DNA of 64,000 nt from Pseudomonas sp. BN417 (lineage in GTDB: Bacteria > Pseudomonadota > Gammaproteobacteria > Pseudomonadales > Pseudomonadaceae), in assembly GCF_029871205.1 (NCBI RefSeq), contig NZ_SSOJ01000140.1:83460-147459 (forward strand), written 5' to 3'. The position numbers and the translations under genes are program-made. Numbering within the stretch: position 1 is the first letter of the stretch; the number at the start of each line of letters is the position of its first letter. A model generated the notes under the pieces. The model saw nothing but the letters and a program-made list of their open reading frames with translations, was not told the DNA's origin and ran no database searches. Shown one piece after another: positions 26,826-35,735 of this stretch.

Positions 26826-27959
26826 TTACTTGCGGCGGAAGAACGCCAGGCGCTCTTCGTCCAGAGCCAGGCCGAGGCCCGGGGTACGCGGCACGTGAAG
26901 CTGGAAGTCACGGTACACCGGCGCTTCGCTGACGATTTCCTCGGTCAGCAGCAGCGGGCCGAACAGCTCGGTATGCCAGGTCAGTTGCTTGAGGGTGACG
27001 AAGGCGTGGGCCGACGCCAGGGTGCCAATCGAGCCTTCCAGCATGGTACCGCCGTACAGGGCGATACCGGCCGCCTCGGCGATCTGCGCGGTGCGCAGCA
27101 CGGCACGCGGGCCGCCGTTCTTGGCGATCTTCAGGGCGAAGATGCTGGCGGCGCCGTCGGCGGCCAGACTGAAGGCGTCCTCGACGCTTTCGATGGATTC
27201 GTCGGCCATGATCGGCGCCGGGCTACGCTGGTTCAGGCGTACCTGGCCGGAACGGTTGATGCGCGAGATGGGCTGTTCGATCAGGTCGATACCGTTGTCG
27301 CCAAGGATGCGGCAGGCACGCAGGGCCACGGATTCGTCCCAGGCCTGGTTGACGTCGACGCGTACGCTGGCGTGGTCGCCCAGGGCCTTCTTGATGGCGA
27401 TGACGTGGGCCAGGTCCTTGTTCACCTCGCCGGCGCCGATCTTCAGCTTGAAGATGCGATGGCGGCGGATTTCCAGCATGTGCTCGGCTTCGGCGATGTC
27501 CTTGGCGGTGTCGCCGCTGGCCAGGGTCCAGGCGACTTCCAGGCCGTCGCGCACGCGGCCACCGAGCAGCTCGCTGACCGGCAGGCCCAGGCGCTTGCCC
27601 TGGGCGTCCAGCAGTGCGCTTTCCAGGCCGGACTTGGCGAAGGTATTACCCTTGGCTGCCTTGTCGAGGCGCAGCATGGCGGCATTGATGTTGGCGGCGT
27701 CCTGGCCGATCAGCAGCGGACCGAGGTGGCTGTCGATGTTCTGCTTGATGCTCTCGGGGCTCTCGTTGCCGTACGCCAGGCCACCGATGGTGGTGGACTC
27801 GCCGAGGCCCTCGATGCCGTCGGAGCAGCGCAGGCGGATCACCACCAGGGTCTGGTTCTGCATGGTGTGCATGGCCAGCTTGTGCGGGCGGATGGTCGGC
27901 AGGTCGACGATGATCGCCTCGACGCTTTCGATCAGGACTTGGCTCAATTCAATACCCAT
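26826..27959 (-). CDS. catB: Muconate cycloisomerase I
   Basis: 377 residues of the enolase superfamily. FKLKIGAG holds the KxK pair with the catalytic lysine, metal ligands lie in VRVDVNQAWD, LIEQPIS and ADESIESVEDA, and a later lysine in FALKIAKNGG. Converts cis,cis-muconate to muconolactone. The start (MGIELSQVLIESVEAI) adds a few residues relative to P. putida CatB; a longer frame to 27998 is less likely. First gene of the cat operon, divergent from catR with a CatR palindrome in between. Confidence 0.95.
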   Translation of the reverse strand: MGIELSQVLIESVEAIIVDLPTIRPHKLAMHTMQNQTLVVIRLRCSDGIEGLGESTTIGGLAYGNESPESIKQNIDSHLGPLLIGQDAANINAAMLRLDKAAKGNTFAKSGLESALLDAQGKRLGLPVSELLGGRVRDGLEVAWTLASGDTAKDIAEAEHMLEIRRHRIFKLKIGAGEVNKDLAHVIAIKKALGDHASVRVDVNQAWDESVALRACRILGDNGIDLIEQPISRINRSGQVRLNQRSPAPIMADESIESVEDAFSLAADGAASIFALKIAKNGGPRAVLRTAQIAEAAGIALYGGTMLEGSIGTLASAHAFVTLKQLTWHTELFGPLLLTEEIVSEAPVYRDFQLHVPRTPGLGLALDEERLAFFRRK

Positions 27960-27982
27960 CAGGTTCGTTTCATCTGGTCCCG

Positions 27983-28012
27983 ATAGTGGCCGCGACAAAC
28001 AACGGGGTCCAA
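27983..28012 (-). promoter_or_regulatory. catB promoter, -35 TTGGAC and -10 CACTAT
   Basis: Minus-strand TTGGAC (28012-28007) and CACTAT (27988-27983) with an 18-bp spacer. The predicted start near 27976 puts the CatR palindrome at about -64, the usual LysR recognition-site position. Confidence 0.6.
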
Positions 28013-28030
28013 TATAGAGTTTGTCTAGCT

Positions 28031-28049
28031 CGATACCTCACAGGTATCG
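28031..28049. promoter_or_regulatory. CatR recognition palindrome
   Basis: Perfect CGATACCT-CAC-AGGTATCG with the LysR T-N11-A core. It lies in the catR-catB gap, 34 bp before the catR start, so it can also mediate catR autorepression. Confidence 0.75.
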
Positions 28050-28082
28050 AAAGTCTGCAACGCCAAACACCCGGGAGACTCC

Positions 28083-28967
28083 ATGGAGCTTCGCCACCTG
28101 CGCTACTTCCAGGCGCTTGCCGAAACCCTCAATTTCACCCGCGCCGCGGAACGCCTGCATATCGCCCAGCCGCCGCTGAGCCGGCAGATCCAGCAGCTGG
28201 AGGACGAACTGGGCGTGGCCCTGCTTGAGCGTGGCCGGCCCCTGCGTCTGACCGAGGCCGGACGCTTTTTCCACGAGCACTCCAGCACGCTCCTCGAGCA
28301 GCTGGCGAAGGTCTGTGACAATACCCGCCGCATTGGTTCGGGGGAGAAAGCCTGGCTGGGCATCGGTTTCGCCCCCTCCACGCTCTACGGCGTGCTGCCC
28401 GACCTGATCCGCCGCCTGCGCAGCGATGCGGGCCTGGAACTGGGTCTTTCGGAAATGACCACCCTGCAACAGGTGGACTCGCTCAAGGCCGGGCGTATCG
28501 ATGTCGGCTTCGGGCGCATCCATATCAACGACCCGGCCATCCAGCAGGAGGTGCTCACCCTCGACCCGCTGGTGGCCGCCCTCCCCGCCGGCCACCCGCT
28601 GCTGCCCGGCCCGGTGAGCCTCACGGACCTGGCCCAGGAACCCTTCGTGCTCTATCCCGGCAACCCGCGACCGAGCTATGCCGACCATGTGCTGGCGCTG
28701 TTCGCCGCCTACGGCCTGCAGATCGAGGTGGCGCAGTGGACCAACGAACTGCAGACCGCCATCGGCCTGGTGGCCGCCGGCATCGGCATCACCCTGGTGC
28801 CCGCCTCGGTGCAGGTGCTGCACCGCGTCGACATCGGCTACGCCACCCTGCAGGAAGCCCAGGCCACCTCCCCCATCATCATCAGCCGCCGGGTGGGCGA
28901 GGCTTCACCGGCGCTGACCCACTGCCTGGCACTGATCGAGGAGTTGTCGGAGGGGCGGATTGGCTGA
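28083..28967 (+). CDS. catR: LysR-type activator of the cat genes
   Basis: 294 residues: N-terminal winged helix (MELRHLRYFQALAETLNFTR, AERLHIAQPPLSRQI) and a C-terminal effector domain (LGIGFAPSTLYGVLPDLIRR, GRIDVGFGRI, LVAAGIGITLVPASV). CatR binds cis,cis-muconate and activates catBCA, to which it is divergent. A palindromic site lies between them. Paralogues BenM/CatM are similar; the gene position supports CatR. Confidence 0.93.
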   Translation: MELRHLRYFQALAETLNFTRAAERLHIAQPPLSRQIQQLEDELGVALLERGRPLRLTEAGRFFHEHSSTLLEQLAKVCDNTRRIGSGEKAWLGIGFAPSTLYGVLPDLIRRLRSDAGLELGLSEMTTLQQVDSLKAGRIDVGFGRIHINDPAIQQEVLTLDPLVAALPAGHPLLPGPVSLTDLAQEPFVLYPGNPRPSYADHVLALFAAYGLQIEVAQWTNELQTAIGLVAAGIGITLVPASVQVLHRVDIGYATLQEAQATSPIIISRRVGEASPALTHCLALIEELSEGRIG

Positions 28968-29000
28968 AAAGCGGACACACCCCCCATTCTTGGCACGTTC

Positions 29001-29045
29001 GTAGGATGGGTCGGGCGGCGATCCGCGAGCCTGCGATACCCATCA
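29001..29045. repeat. Half copy of family-2 repeat
   Basis: Starts GTAGGATGGGTCGGGCGGCG and ends GCGATACCCATCA; the distal arm is missing. The rest of 28968-29163 holds only a terminator. Confidence 0.65.
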
Positions 29046-29106
29046 ATCAGCCCCGCATGGGTTTCGTACCTCAGCGGCCCCCACAGAAAAGCGGTCACCC
29101 AATCGA

Positions 29107-29140
29107 ACAAAAAAAGGCCCGCAAAGGAGTGGAACGGGCC
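29107..29140 (-). terminator. Rho-independent terminator after the NIPSNAP gene
   Basis: Minus-strand GGCCCG...CGGGCC stem (6 bp, 13-base loop) followed by TTTTTTTG, 23 bp beyond the NIPSNAP stop. Confidence 0.75.
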
Positions 29141-29163
29141 GAGGTAAAGCGTGAAAAAAGCCG

Positions 29164-29787
29164 CTACTGCAACGGCGAAAACTTCGCCGGCAGGTAGACG
29201 GTGGAATGCATCTCGCGCAGCTGCGGCCCGGAGTTTTCCGGCGGCCAGACGCCGTCCTCGACGGCCCGCGTGCGCACGTCGAGGCGCCGCTCCAGGCTGG
29301 CGTAGGGCCAGATGTGCAGGTAGCGCGGCGTGCGCCCGTCGGTGGCGTAGAAGGCGGCATACACCTGTGAATAAGCGTCACCGGTGCGCGGCCCGACGGC
29401 CTTCTTCCAGCCGTCCAGCGTGGGCGTCAGGCCGGACGGGATCAGGTTGTATTCCCGCAGTTCGTAGAAGGGCCCGTGGGCGCCGGGCGCCAGGGGCTCG
29501 AGGAAGGGAAAGAGGCTGTAGTTCTCCACCTTCATGTCGAGCATGAATTCCTCGATGCCGAAGGCATCCCGCGCCAGCAGGTAGCGCTCACGCTCGGTCT
29601 GGCGCGCATTCTCGTCGCTGAAGCCGCGCAGCACGGCGACCTGGTTCAGCGGACCGATCTCCGAAGCCCAGCAGCCCACCAGGGCGCAGCCCGGCGCCGC
29701 TTCGGCCAGAGTCGATTCGAGGCGCGCCAAGGCCGCGGCCGGGGTGCGCACCCGCAGGGTAAAGGTGATGAGTTCGTAGAGTCGCAT
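29164..29787 (-). CDS. NIPSNAP-family protein
   Basis: 207 residues with two similar ferredoxin-like halves; each opens with a YEL-type strand (RLYELITFTLR and FYELREYNLIPSG) and has an aromatic-rich end (RYLHIWPYASLERRLDVR). NIPSNAP proteins lack a common defined reaction; in bacteria they often sit near oxygenase or aromatic-degradation genes. It follows the OprD porin by 51 bp on the same strand and ends in a terminator, so the two form a probable operon. Confidence 0.82.
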   Translation of the reverse strand: MRLYELITFTLRVRTPAAALARLESTLAEAAPGCALVGCWASEIGPLNQVAVLRGFSDENARQTERERYLLARDAFGIEEFMLDMKVENYSLFPFLEPLAPGAHGPFYELREYNLIPSGLTPTLDGWKKAVGPRTGDAYSQVYAAFYATDGRTPRYLHIWPYASLERRLDVRTRAVEDGVWPPENSGPQLREMHSTVYLPAKFSPLQ

Positions 29788-29838
29788 CGGGTCTCGCTGC
29801 CAAAGTGGGCCGGCCGCTGCGGGCCGGCCATGGATGGG

Positions 29839-31116
29839 TCAGAACTTGAAGGTGTAGGTGGTGATCAGGCGGTTCTCCTGATAATCCGGGCCCGAGGCAG
29901 TGCCAGTGCCGAAACGGGTCTTGACGTCGATGTTGCGCCACTCCAAGCCGACGCCCTTGAGCGGTCCGCTCTGCACCACATAGCTGAGGAAGAAGTTGCG
30001 TTCGCTCTCGACGTTCTGGTCCAGGGCGTTGTTGCCACGGTCGATGCCGGTGCCGCGCAGGTAGCGGGTCATCAGCTTGAGGCCGGGCACGCCATAGGCG
30101 GCGAAGTCGAGGTCGTAGCGCAGCTGCCAGGAACTCTCGTTGGGCTTGATGAAGCCGACGGTGGACCAGTTCACCAGGTAGGGCTGCGGCGCGAACCCGT
30201 TCAGCGTCGGGAAGACGCTCTCGCCGAGCATGCGCTGGTAGCCGACGCCGATGGCGTGGGGGCCCTTGCGCAGCGTAGTCATGGCGCCGTAGGAGTGGTT
30301 GTCGATATCGCCGTAGAGTGCCCGGCCGTCTTCGCTGTTGTCGAAGTAGCGCAGGTCGGTCTTCAGGCCATAGCCACTGCCCAGATCGGCGGTATGGGTG
30401 AGGCCGGCGTAATGCTGCTGGTAGATGTCTTCCAACTGGCCGTAGAAATAGCTGGCGGTCAGCGCAGGGCTGAAAGCGTAGGTGGCGCCACCGAAGTTCA
30501 GGCCATCGCTGCGGCGCTTGATGTCCGGCCCGTTGAACAGGTACATCTTCTCGCGACCGGACGATTCGCGGCTGCTGATCTCGGTGAAGCGCCCGGCCGT
30601 GAGGGTGAGCTTGTCCACCTCGCGGGATTCCAGCAGGAAGCCGTGGAAGGTGGTGATCAGCTGTCGGGTGTCGTCGTAGAAGGCCACCGGCAGCATCGGG
30701 CGGTGCTCGCCCACTTTCAGCTCGGTCTTCGAATAACGCACCTTGCCGGTCAGCGCGGCGCGGCCATATTCATGGGCCTGCTCACCCTTGCTGTCATCGT
30801 AGGGAATGATGGTGTCCGGGCCACGGCCACCACCCCCATCGAGGCGAAAGGCATATTGCCCGGAAAGATCGAGCCCGAACTGCAAAGTGCCTTCTGTATA
30901 TCCGGAGATGGCGCGGAAGTCGAATCCCTGGGTCCAACTTCCGAGACGCGACTTGGGTGCATCATCCTGCTTGAAGTCGCGATCGATATAGAAGTTGCGC
31001 AGGCCAAGGCTGATCTGCCGATCCTTCACGAAGTCCGCCTGGGCGGAAATCGGCATGAGCATCCCCATCAGGCCCGCGGCAGCTACACCGCTGGCCAGCC
31101 AGCTTTTATGGAACAT
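29839..31116 (-). CDS. OprD-family outer-membrane porin
   Basis: 425 residues. Signal peptide MFHKSWLASGVAAAGLMGML extends to ISAQA; the mature part shows DFVKDRQISLGLRNFYIDRD, DLDFAAYGVPGLKLMTRYLR and the terminal NRLITTYTFKF. Same family as 23022-24275 but clearly distinct in sequence. It lies downstream of the iac operon on the same strand across a 401-bp gap, so it may import indole-3-acetate or another aromatic acid. Substrate unknown. Confidence 0.9.
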   Translation of the reverse strand: MFHKSWLASGVAAAGLMGMLMPISAQADFVKDRQISLGLRNFYIDRDFKQDDAPKSRLGSWTQGFDFRAISGYTEGTLQFGLDLSGQYAFRLDGGGGRGPDTIIPYDDSKGEQAHEYGRAALTGKVRYSKTELKVGEHRPMLPVAFYDDTRQLITTFHGFLLESREVDKLTLTAGRFTEISSRESSGREKMYLFNGPDIKRRSDGLNFGGATYAFSPALTASYFYGQLEDIYQQHYAGLTHTADLGSGYGLKTDLRYFDNSEDGRALYGDIDNHSYGAMTTLRKGPHAIGVGYQRMLGESVFPTLNGFAPQPYLVNWSTVGFIKPNESSWQLRYDLDFAAYGVPGLKLMTRYLRGTGIDRGNNALDQNVESERNFFLSYVVQSGPLKGVGLEWRNIDVKTRFGTGTASGPDYQENRLITTYTFKF

Positions 31117-31517
31117 GGACGTGATCCTTTCTTACATGTGCACGCGAGGCACATTTAGTGGGAGCGGATTAATTGGCAAGAAGTGCAACTTCGGCAGTTA
31201 ATCCACCTATTGTTTTTATGACCACTTACTGCAAAAAGGTCGTAGCAAGGCCCGCCACCCGAACATGTACGGGCGCCCTCGATTTCTAGTTATGGGTACA
31301 GCTTGATAACCGGATGAAATACGACCTCATCCGATATTCCGGATTAGCTCCGAAATTTCTTTCAACACCGTCCGTTGGGCTTCGCGTAGCTCAGCCACAA
31401 CCTACAAAAGCTCGCCGTAGGAGCCAGCTCGCTGGCGAACACCCCCGCGACGAACTTTCGCGAGCAAGGACTCGGCGCCCCCCTCGCTCCTACAAGAACC
31501 CAGCCCACCAACCCGGC
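31117..31517. other. Gene-free gap with repeats
   Basis: 401 bp with no plausible gene. It contains a GTTGGGCTTCGCGTAGCTCA segment near 31376 that recurs near 8468, and a degenerate family-4 repeat at 31417-31493. AT-rich sequence at 31160-31300 probably includes the porin promoter. Confidence 0.6.
31417..31493. repeat. Family-4 palindromic repeat, copy 2
   Basis: GTAGGAGCCAGCTCGCTGGCG and a right arm with an interrupted CGCGAGCAAGG...CTCGCTCCTAC. An internal insertion makes it longer than the copy at 12259-12322. Confidence 0.7.
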
Positions 31518-32018
31518 TCAGCAAGCCGAGCGGGAGGCATCCCCCAGGCGGTGGTAGGCGCGGTTGAAATACACCAGGCCTTCCTGGCTCTTGCCGTGGC
31601 GGATGCCCAGCACTTCGCAATAGAAGATGGTGTGGGAGCCCACTTCATGGGCCTGGGCGATGCGGCAGTCGAAGCTCACCAGGGCGTCGTCGAGCATTGG
31701 CGCGCCGCTCTCCAGGGTGTTCCAGCTGGCGCTGGCGAAGCGCTGCTCGGAATCCAGCTCGCGGTTGGCGAACACGGCGGAAATCTCCTTCAGCTCGGCG
31801 GTCAGCACGTTCACGCTGAGCACGCCGTTCTGCTTGAAATGACCATTGGCGAACGAAGAGCGGTTCATGCAGACCAGCAGCGTCGGCGGCTGGTCGGTGA
31901 CGCTGCATACCGCCGAGGCGGTGAAGCCCCAGCGGCCGGCGGCGCCATCGGTGGTGATGACCGAAACGGCGCCGCCCAGCAGCGCCATGGCATTACGGAA
32001 TCCAGTGGTATCGACCAT
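31518..32018 (-). CDS. iacG: Flavin reductase of the indole-acetate cluster
   Basis: 166-residue NAD(P)H:flavin reductase of the HpaC/RutF type. Features: FRNAMALLGGAVSVITT, GFTASAVCSVTDQPPTLLVC, NVLTAELKEIS and the GSHTIFYCEVLGIRH ending. It would deliver reduced flavin to IacA. Last gene of iacHABICDEFG, 18 bp after iacF. No clear intrinsic terminator follows. Confidence 0.88.
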   Translation of the reverse strand: MVDTTGFRNAMALLGGAVSVITTDGAAGRWGFTASAVCSVTDQPPTLLVCMNRSSFANGHFKQNGVLSVNVLTAELKEISAVFANRELDSEQRFASASWNTLESGAPMLDDALVSFDCRIAQAHEVGSHTIFYCEVLGIRHGKSQEGLVYFNRAYHRLGDASRSAC

Positions 32019-32036
32019 GGTCTTGCCCCTCTGCTG

Positions 32037-32996
32037 TCAGATGTCCAGCACCAGTTTTTTCGATTTGGCTCGCGAGCAGCAGACCAGGATCTGGTCGTTG
32101 GCGGCCTTCTCTTCATCGGTCAGGTAGACGTCGCGGTGGTCCGGTTCGCCTTCCAGTACATCGCACAGGCAGGTGCCGCAGACGCCCTGCTCGCAGGAAA
32201 TCTCGATCTTGATGCCGACACCGGCCAGGGCGTCGACGATGCTCTGGCCCTCGGCCACCTGCACGGTCTTGCCGCTGCGCTCAGCCACGACTTCGAAGCT
32301 GTCGCCGCTGGCGTCCACTTCCACCTGGAAGTATTCGCGGTGGATGTGGTCCTCGGCGTAGCCGGCCTTGCGGGCCTCACTGATCACCCAGTCCATGAAC
32401 CCGGCCGGGCCGCAGACGTAGACGTGCACGCCTTCGGCGGGCTGGCCGAGCACGGCGGGCAGGTCGAGTTTCTGCGCGGCGTCTTCGTCATCGAAGTGGG
32501 TACGCACGCAAGCGGAGAACTCGGCGCCTTCCAGCTCTTCGAGGAAGGCGGTGCGGCTGCGCGAACGACCGCAGTAGTGCAGCTCGAAGGGGCTGTCCTG
32601 GGCCGTCAGCTGGTGGGCCATGGCGATCATCGGGGTAATGCCGATGCCGCCGCCGATGAGGATCGAGCGGTTGGCGCCGGCGGCCAGCGGAAACAGGTTG
32701 CGCGGTGCACCGATGGCCACCTCGCTGCCTTCCTGCAGCAGTTCGTGGACCGCCACCGAACCGCCACGGGAGGCCGGATCACGCAGCACGCCCAGGCGGT
32801 AGACGGCGGCGTTGGCCGGATCGCCGCACAGGGAGTACTGCCGCACCAGGCCGGGTTTCAGGTGGATGTCCACATGGGCGCCGGCCTCGAACGCCGGCAG
32901 GGGTTTGCCCGAAGGATCGGCGAGGTCGAGGATCACCACACCCTCGCCCTGCTCCACCCGCTTGCGGACCACCAGATTCAACACTTGCTCACTCAT
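32037..32996 (-). CDS. iacF: Oxidoreductase for the IacCD dioxygenase
   Basis: 319 residues. Order is flavin domain (VRQYSLCGDPA), NAD domain (SILIGGGIGITPMIAMA, VCGPAGFMD) and C-terminal 2Fe-2S ferredoxin (CEQGVCGTCLCDV, then ILVCCSRAK), as in phthalate-dioxygenase-reductase/VanB-type enzymes. Supplies electrons to the IacC Rieske centre. Start 32996 is inside a longer frame to 33119, which is unlikely because it overlaps the iacE 3' end without homology. An A-rich leader (GTAACAACGAACGAAAACAA) lies upstream. Confidence 0.9.
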   Translation of the reverse strand: MSEQVLNLVVRKRVEQGEGVVILDLADPSGKPLPAFEAGAHVDIHLKPGLVRQYSLCGDPANAAVYRLGVLRDPASRGGSVAVHELLQEGSEVAIGAPRNLFPLAAGANRSILIGGGIGITPMIAMAHQLTAQDSPFELHYCGRSRSRTAFLEELEGAEFSACVRTHFDDEDAAQKLDLPAVLGQPAEGVHVYVCGPAGFMDWVISEARKAGYAEDHIHREYFQVEVDASGDSFEVVAERSGKTVQVAEGQSIVDALAGVGIKIEISCEQGVCGTCLCDVLEGEPDHRDVYLTDEEKAANDQILVCCSRAKSKKLVLDI

Positions 32997-33096
32997 ACCG
33001 GCCTTCCCGCACCTTTCGAGGTGCTGATTGTTTTCGTTCGTTGTTACTGGCCGCGCGGCACGCACGCGCGGCGTTGTTTCTTCACATCTGGCTTGG

Positions 33097-33837
33097 TCAA
33101 CGCATAAAGAGGCCGCCATTCACATCCCAGGTCGCCCCGGTGGTGAAGTAGGCTTCCGGACGCGCCAGTTGCACGATCAGGTCGCCGAGGAAGTCGGCAT
33201 CGCCCAGGCGCTTGACCGGGATATTGGCGAGCAGCCCTTCCATGCGCTCCGCCGGCACAGCGGCGCGAACGGCGGGCGACTCGATCGGCCCCGGCGCGAT
33301 GGCGTTGACGGTGACGCCGCCCGCCGCCAGCTCCTTGGCGAATATCTTGGTCAGGGTGACGATGGCGCCCTTGGACGCGGCGTAGTGCGCGCCGGTGGCG
33401 GTGCCGCCGTTCTGCCCGGCCAGGGAGGCCATGTTGACGATCCGCCCGTAGCCGGCCGCCGCCATGTGCGCGCCGAACACCTGGCAGCCGACGAAGACGC
33501 TGCGGGTGTTCAGGCTCAGGACGCGGTCGAATTCCTCGGGGCTGATCTGCATCACAGGCGTGGTCATGGTCATGGCGGCGTTGTTCACCGCCACGTGCAG
33601 GGCGCCGAAGCGCTCCACCACTGCCGCCAGGGCCGCCTCGAAGTCGGCCTTGCTGGCCACGTCGAGTTTCAGCGCCAGGCTGCGCTGGCCACTCGGGTCG
33701 AGCCGGTCGGCGGCGGCCTGGGCACGCCCCAGGGACAGGTCGGTGATCGCCACCGCGTAGCCGGCAGCGAACAGCCGGCCGGCGATGGCGAGGCCCAGCC
33801 CCTGGGCGGCTCCGGTTACCAGTGCTACCTGGGTCAT
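33097..33837 (-). CDS. iacE: Short-chain dehydrogenase of the indole-acetate cluster
   Basis: 246-residue SDR with cofactor motif TGAAQGLGLAIAG, NNAAMT, and catalytic Ser/Tyr/Lys seen in NMASLAGQNG and HYAASKGA. IacE acts on an oxidised indole-acetate intermediate in described iac pathways; the exact step is still debated. It follows iacD by 10 bp. Confidence 0.88.
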   Translation of the reverse strand: MTQVALVTGAAQGLGLAIAGRLFAAGYAVAITDLSLGRAQAAADRLDPSGQRSLALKLDVASKADFEAALAAVVERFGALHVAVNNAAMTMTTPVMQISPEEFDRVLSLNTRSVFVGCQVFGAHMAAAGYGRIVNMASLAGQNGGTATGAHYAASKGAIVTLTKIFAKELAAGGVTVNAIAPGPIESPAVRAAVPAERMEGLLANIPVKRLGDADFLGDLIVQLARPEAYFTTGATWDVNGGLFMR

Positions 33838-33847
33838 GGCGCGGTCC

Positions 33848-34324
33848 TCAGAGGATGTAGCCGATACCCGCCAGGGTGTCGGTGGAGTTAATGAGCTGGA
33901 TCAGCTTGCGCTGGATCTTGAAGCACTCGCCTTCGCGCTTGAGCTGGAAGGTGATGTCGGCGGTGTAGTGTTTGAGCACGTCCTTGCGGAACTCGCGCAG
34001 GTTCTGTGCGCAGCGCACGGTGACCACGCCGTCTTCCTCACCCAGCACGCGGAAGCGCGACAGGGCGCGTACGGTGCGGGCGCGCGGGCTGGTGGAGATG
34101 GACTCGCCGCCGATCAGGCGCTGCACGCGCAGTTGGCGCATGTGGTGATCGTCGTAGGCGTAGTTCAGAGTGTTCTCGAAGTCGGTCTCGTTGGGATCGA
34201 TCGGGATAATGTAGCTGCCCTTGTCGGTCCACAGGTTCAGCCAGGCGTCGAAGTCGCCGTGGTCGAGCATGTCCGCTTCCTGCCAGATGAAGGCGCTGAC
34301 GTGGTTGAGCAATTCAAGGTTCAT
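33848..34324 (-). CDS. iacD: Ring-hydroxylating dioxygenase, small subunit
   Basis: 158 residues of the dioxygenase beta-subunit family (HVSAFIWQEADMLDHGDFDA, ARTVRALSRFRVLG, ending STDTLAGIGYIL). Partner of IacC. Start 34324 is chosen over 34363 because it begins MNLELLNHVSAF. It is separated from iacC by 93 bp that contain a hairpin, unusual in an otherwise tight operon. Confidence 0.9.
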   Translation of the reverse strand: MNLELLNHVSAFIWQEADMLDHGDFDAWLNLWTDKGSYIIPIDPNETDFENTLNYAYDDHHMRQLRVQRLIGGESISTSPRARTVRALSRFRVLGEEDGVVTVRCAQNLREFRKDVLKHYTADITFQLKREGECFKIQRKLIQLINSTDTLAGIGYIL

Positions 34325-34369
34325 GGTTCGTCTCTCAAATAGTGCGTTGCGTGGCGACGCCATCCTTTT

Positions 34370-34418
34370 CCCTTCTCCCGCTTGCGGGAGAAGGTGGCGC
34401 GAAGCGCCGGATGAGGGC
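34370..34418. repeat. Family-5-like hairpin inside the iac operon
   Basis: CCTTCTCCCGC-TT-GCGGGAGAAGG (34371-34394) followed by GCGCGAAGCGC. It lies between iacC and iacD and touches the iacC stop. Resembles 52243-52290 and 59017-59062. Confidence 0.6.
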
Positions 34419-35692
34419 TACACCGACATCATCTTTTTCCACTGCTGATAGGCCGCGCGCATGCCGGTCTCGGCGCTCACGTCGCTGATCAGGCCGTCCT
34501 CGCTCTCTTTCTCACCGGGCAGGCCGCGGTTGAGCATGATCCAGAGGTCGGTGCCCGCCTGGGCGCCTTTCTGCACGCGCTCCCAGGCCTCGGAATCGTC
34601 CGGGGTGCCGAAGCCCATCGGGCCCTGGAAGTGTTCGTGCAGGCGCAGGCGGTAGCGGTTGGCCACGGCCGGGCCGCCGTCCATGGTGATCACCGCGTGG
34701 TGGATCTCGGTCTCGTTCACCGAGACCGGCTGCAGCACACGGAAGAAGGCCATGGAGCAGGCCACGTTGGGGAACAGGTTGAGGTTGAATCCGGAACCGC
34801 CGACGGCGCGGACGATGCGGCGCACCTGCTGCTCCTCGATGCCCTCGGCGCGCAGTTCTTCGGCCAGGGCCTCGAAGCGCTCGGGGATCGGCTTGTCCAG
34901 GTCGGCTTCCAGGTCCACCAGCTCGGGGATCATCACCATCACGCTGTGGCCATTGCCGAGGTCTTCGACGTAGCCCGGGCCCTTCACGAAGTCGAAGAGT
35001 TCCAGGGTCTGCTCGTCCACCGAGGACAGGAACGACTTGTGCACCAACGGGAAGTGGTAGGCGTCGGTAGTGTTTTCCAGCTGGATCTTCCAGTTGCCGG
35101 GGAAGCGGAAACGGTGCTCGCCGGAAACCTTCACGCCGTAGCCGGCGCCCTGCTTCATGAACAGGTCGATCCACTTCTTCGCCGGGCCGAGGAAGTCCAC
35201 CAGCGGCTCGATGTCGTCCTTGAAGGTGGCGAAGATCATGCCGTTGTATTGCTCGACCCGCAGGCTCACCAGGGGCAGCTCGCCCTTGTCCAGGCAGTCG
35301 GCGTAGCTTTCCGGGTGCGGCACGCCGCGCAGGCTGCCGTCCAGGGCGTAGCTCCAGCCGTGGTAGGGGCAGACGAAGCTGTTGGTCTTGCCCTTCTTGT
35401 GCTCGCAGACGGTGGCGCCACGGTGGCGGCAACGGTTGAGCAGCACGTGCACGTCCTTCTTGCGGTCGCGCACCACGATCACCGGCTGCTTGCCGATGTA
35501 GGTGCTCTTGTAGCTGCCGTTATCGGGAATCTCGCTGGCGTGGGCCACCCAGATCCAGGTGCTGTAGAAGACCTTTTCCAGCTCTTCGTCGAAGAGGCGG
35601 GCGTCGGTGTAGAGGGAGGTGTGCACGCGGTCGTGCAGCACCAGGTCGGCCGGCGAGCTGGCCAGGTTCACGGTTTCGATCAGGTTGGTCAC
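34418..35692 (-). CDS. iacC: Ring-hydroxylating dioxygenase, large subunit
   Basis: 424 residues. Rieske ligands Cys88-x-His90 (CRHRGA) and Cys108-x2-His111 (CPYHGW); catalytic iron Asp210, His213, His218 in DAYHFPLVH. With IacD and IacF it hydroxylates the oxidised indole-acetate intermediate on the way to catechol in known iac pathways. The start is GTG: the one at 35692 has GAGGAG at five-base spacing, whereas GTG 35698 abuts it, so 35692 is preferred. The Rieske sequence differs clearly from antA in this window. Confidence 0.92.
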   Translation of the reverse strand: MTNLIETVNLASSPADLVLHDRVHTSLYTDARLFDEELEKVFYSTWIWVAHASEIPDNGSYKSTYIGKQPVIVVRDRKKDVHVLLNRCRHRGATVCEHKKGKTNSFVCPYHGWSYALDGSLRGVPHPESYADCLDKGELPLVSLRVEQYNGMIFATFKDDIEPLVDFLGPAKKWIDLFMKQGAGYGVKVSGEHRFRFPGNWKIQLENTTDAYHFPLVHKSFLSSVDEQTLELFDFVKGPGYVEDLGNGHSVMVMIPELVDLEADLDKPIPERFEALAEELRAEGIEEQQVRRIVRAVGGSGFNLNLFPNVACSMAFFRVLQPVSVNETEIHHAVITMDGGPAVANRYRLRLHEHFQGPMGFGTPDDSEAWERVQKGAQAGTDLWIMLNRGLPGEKESEDGLISDVSAETGMRAAYQQWKKMMSV

Positions 35693-35735
35693 GATCACTC
35701 CTCGTCGGCGCAGGGCACCGACTCACAAAAAAAGG

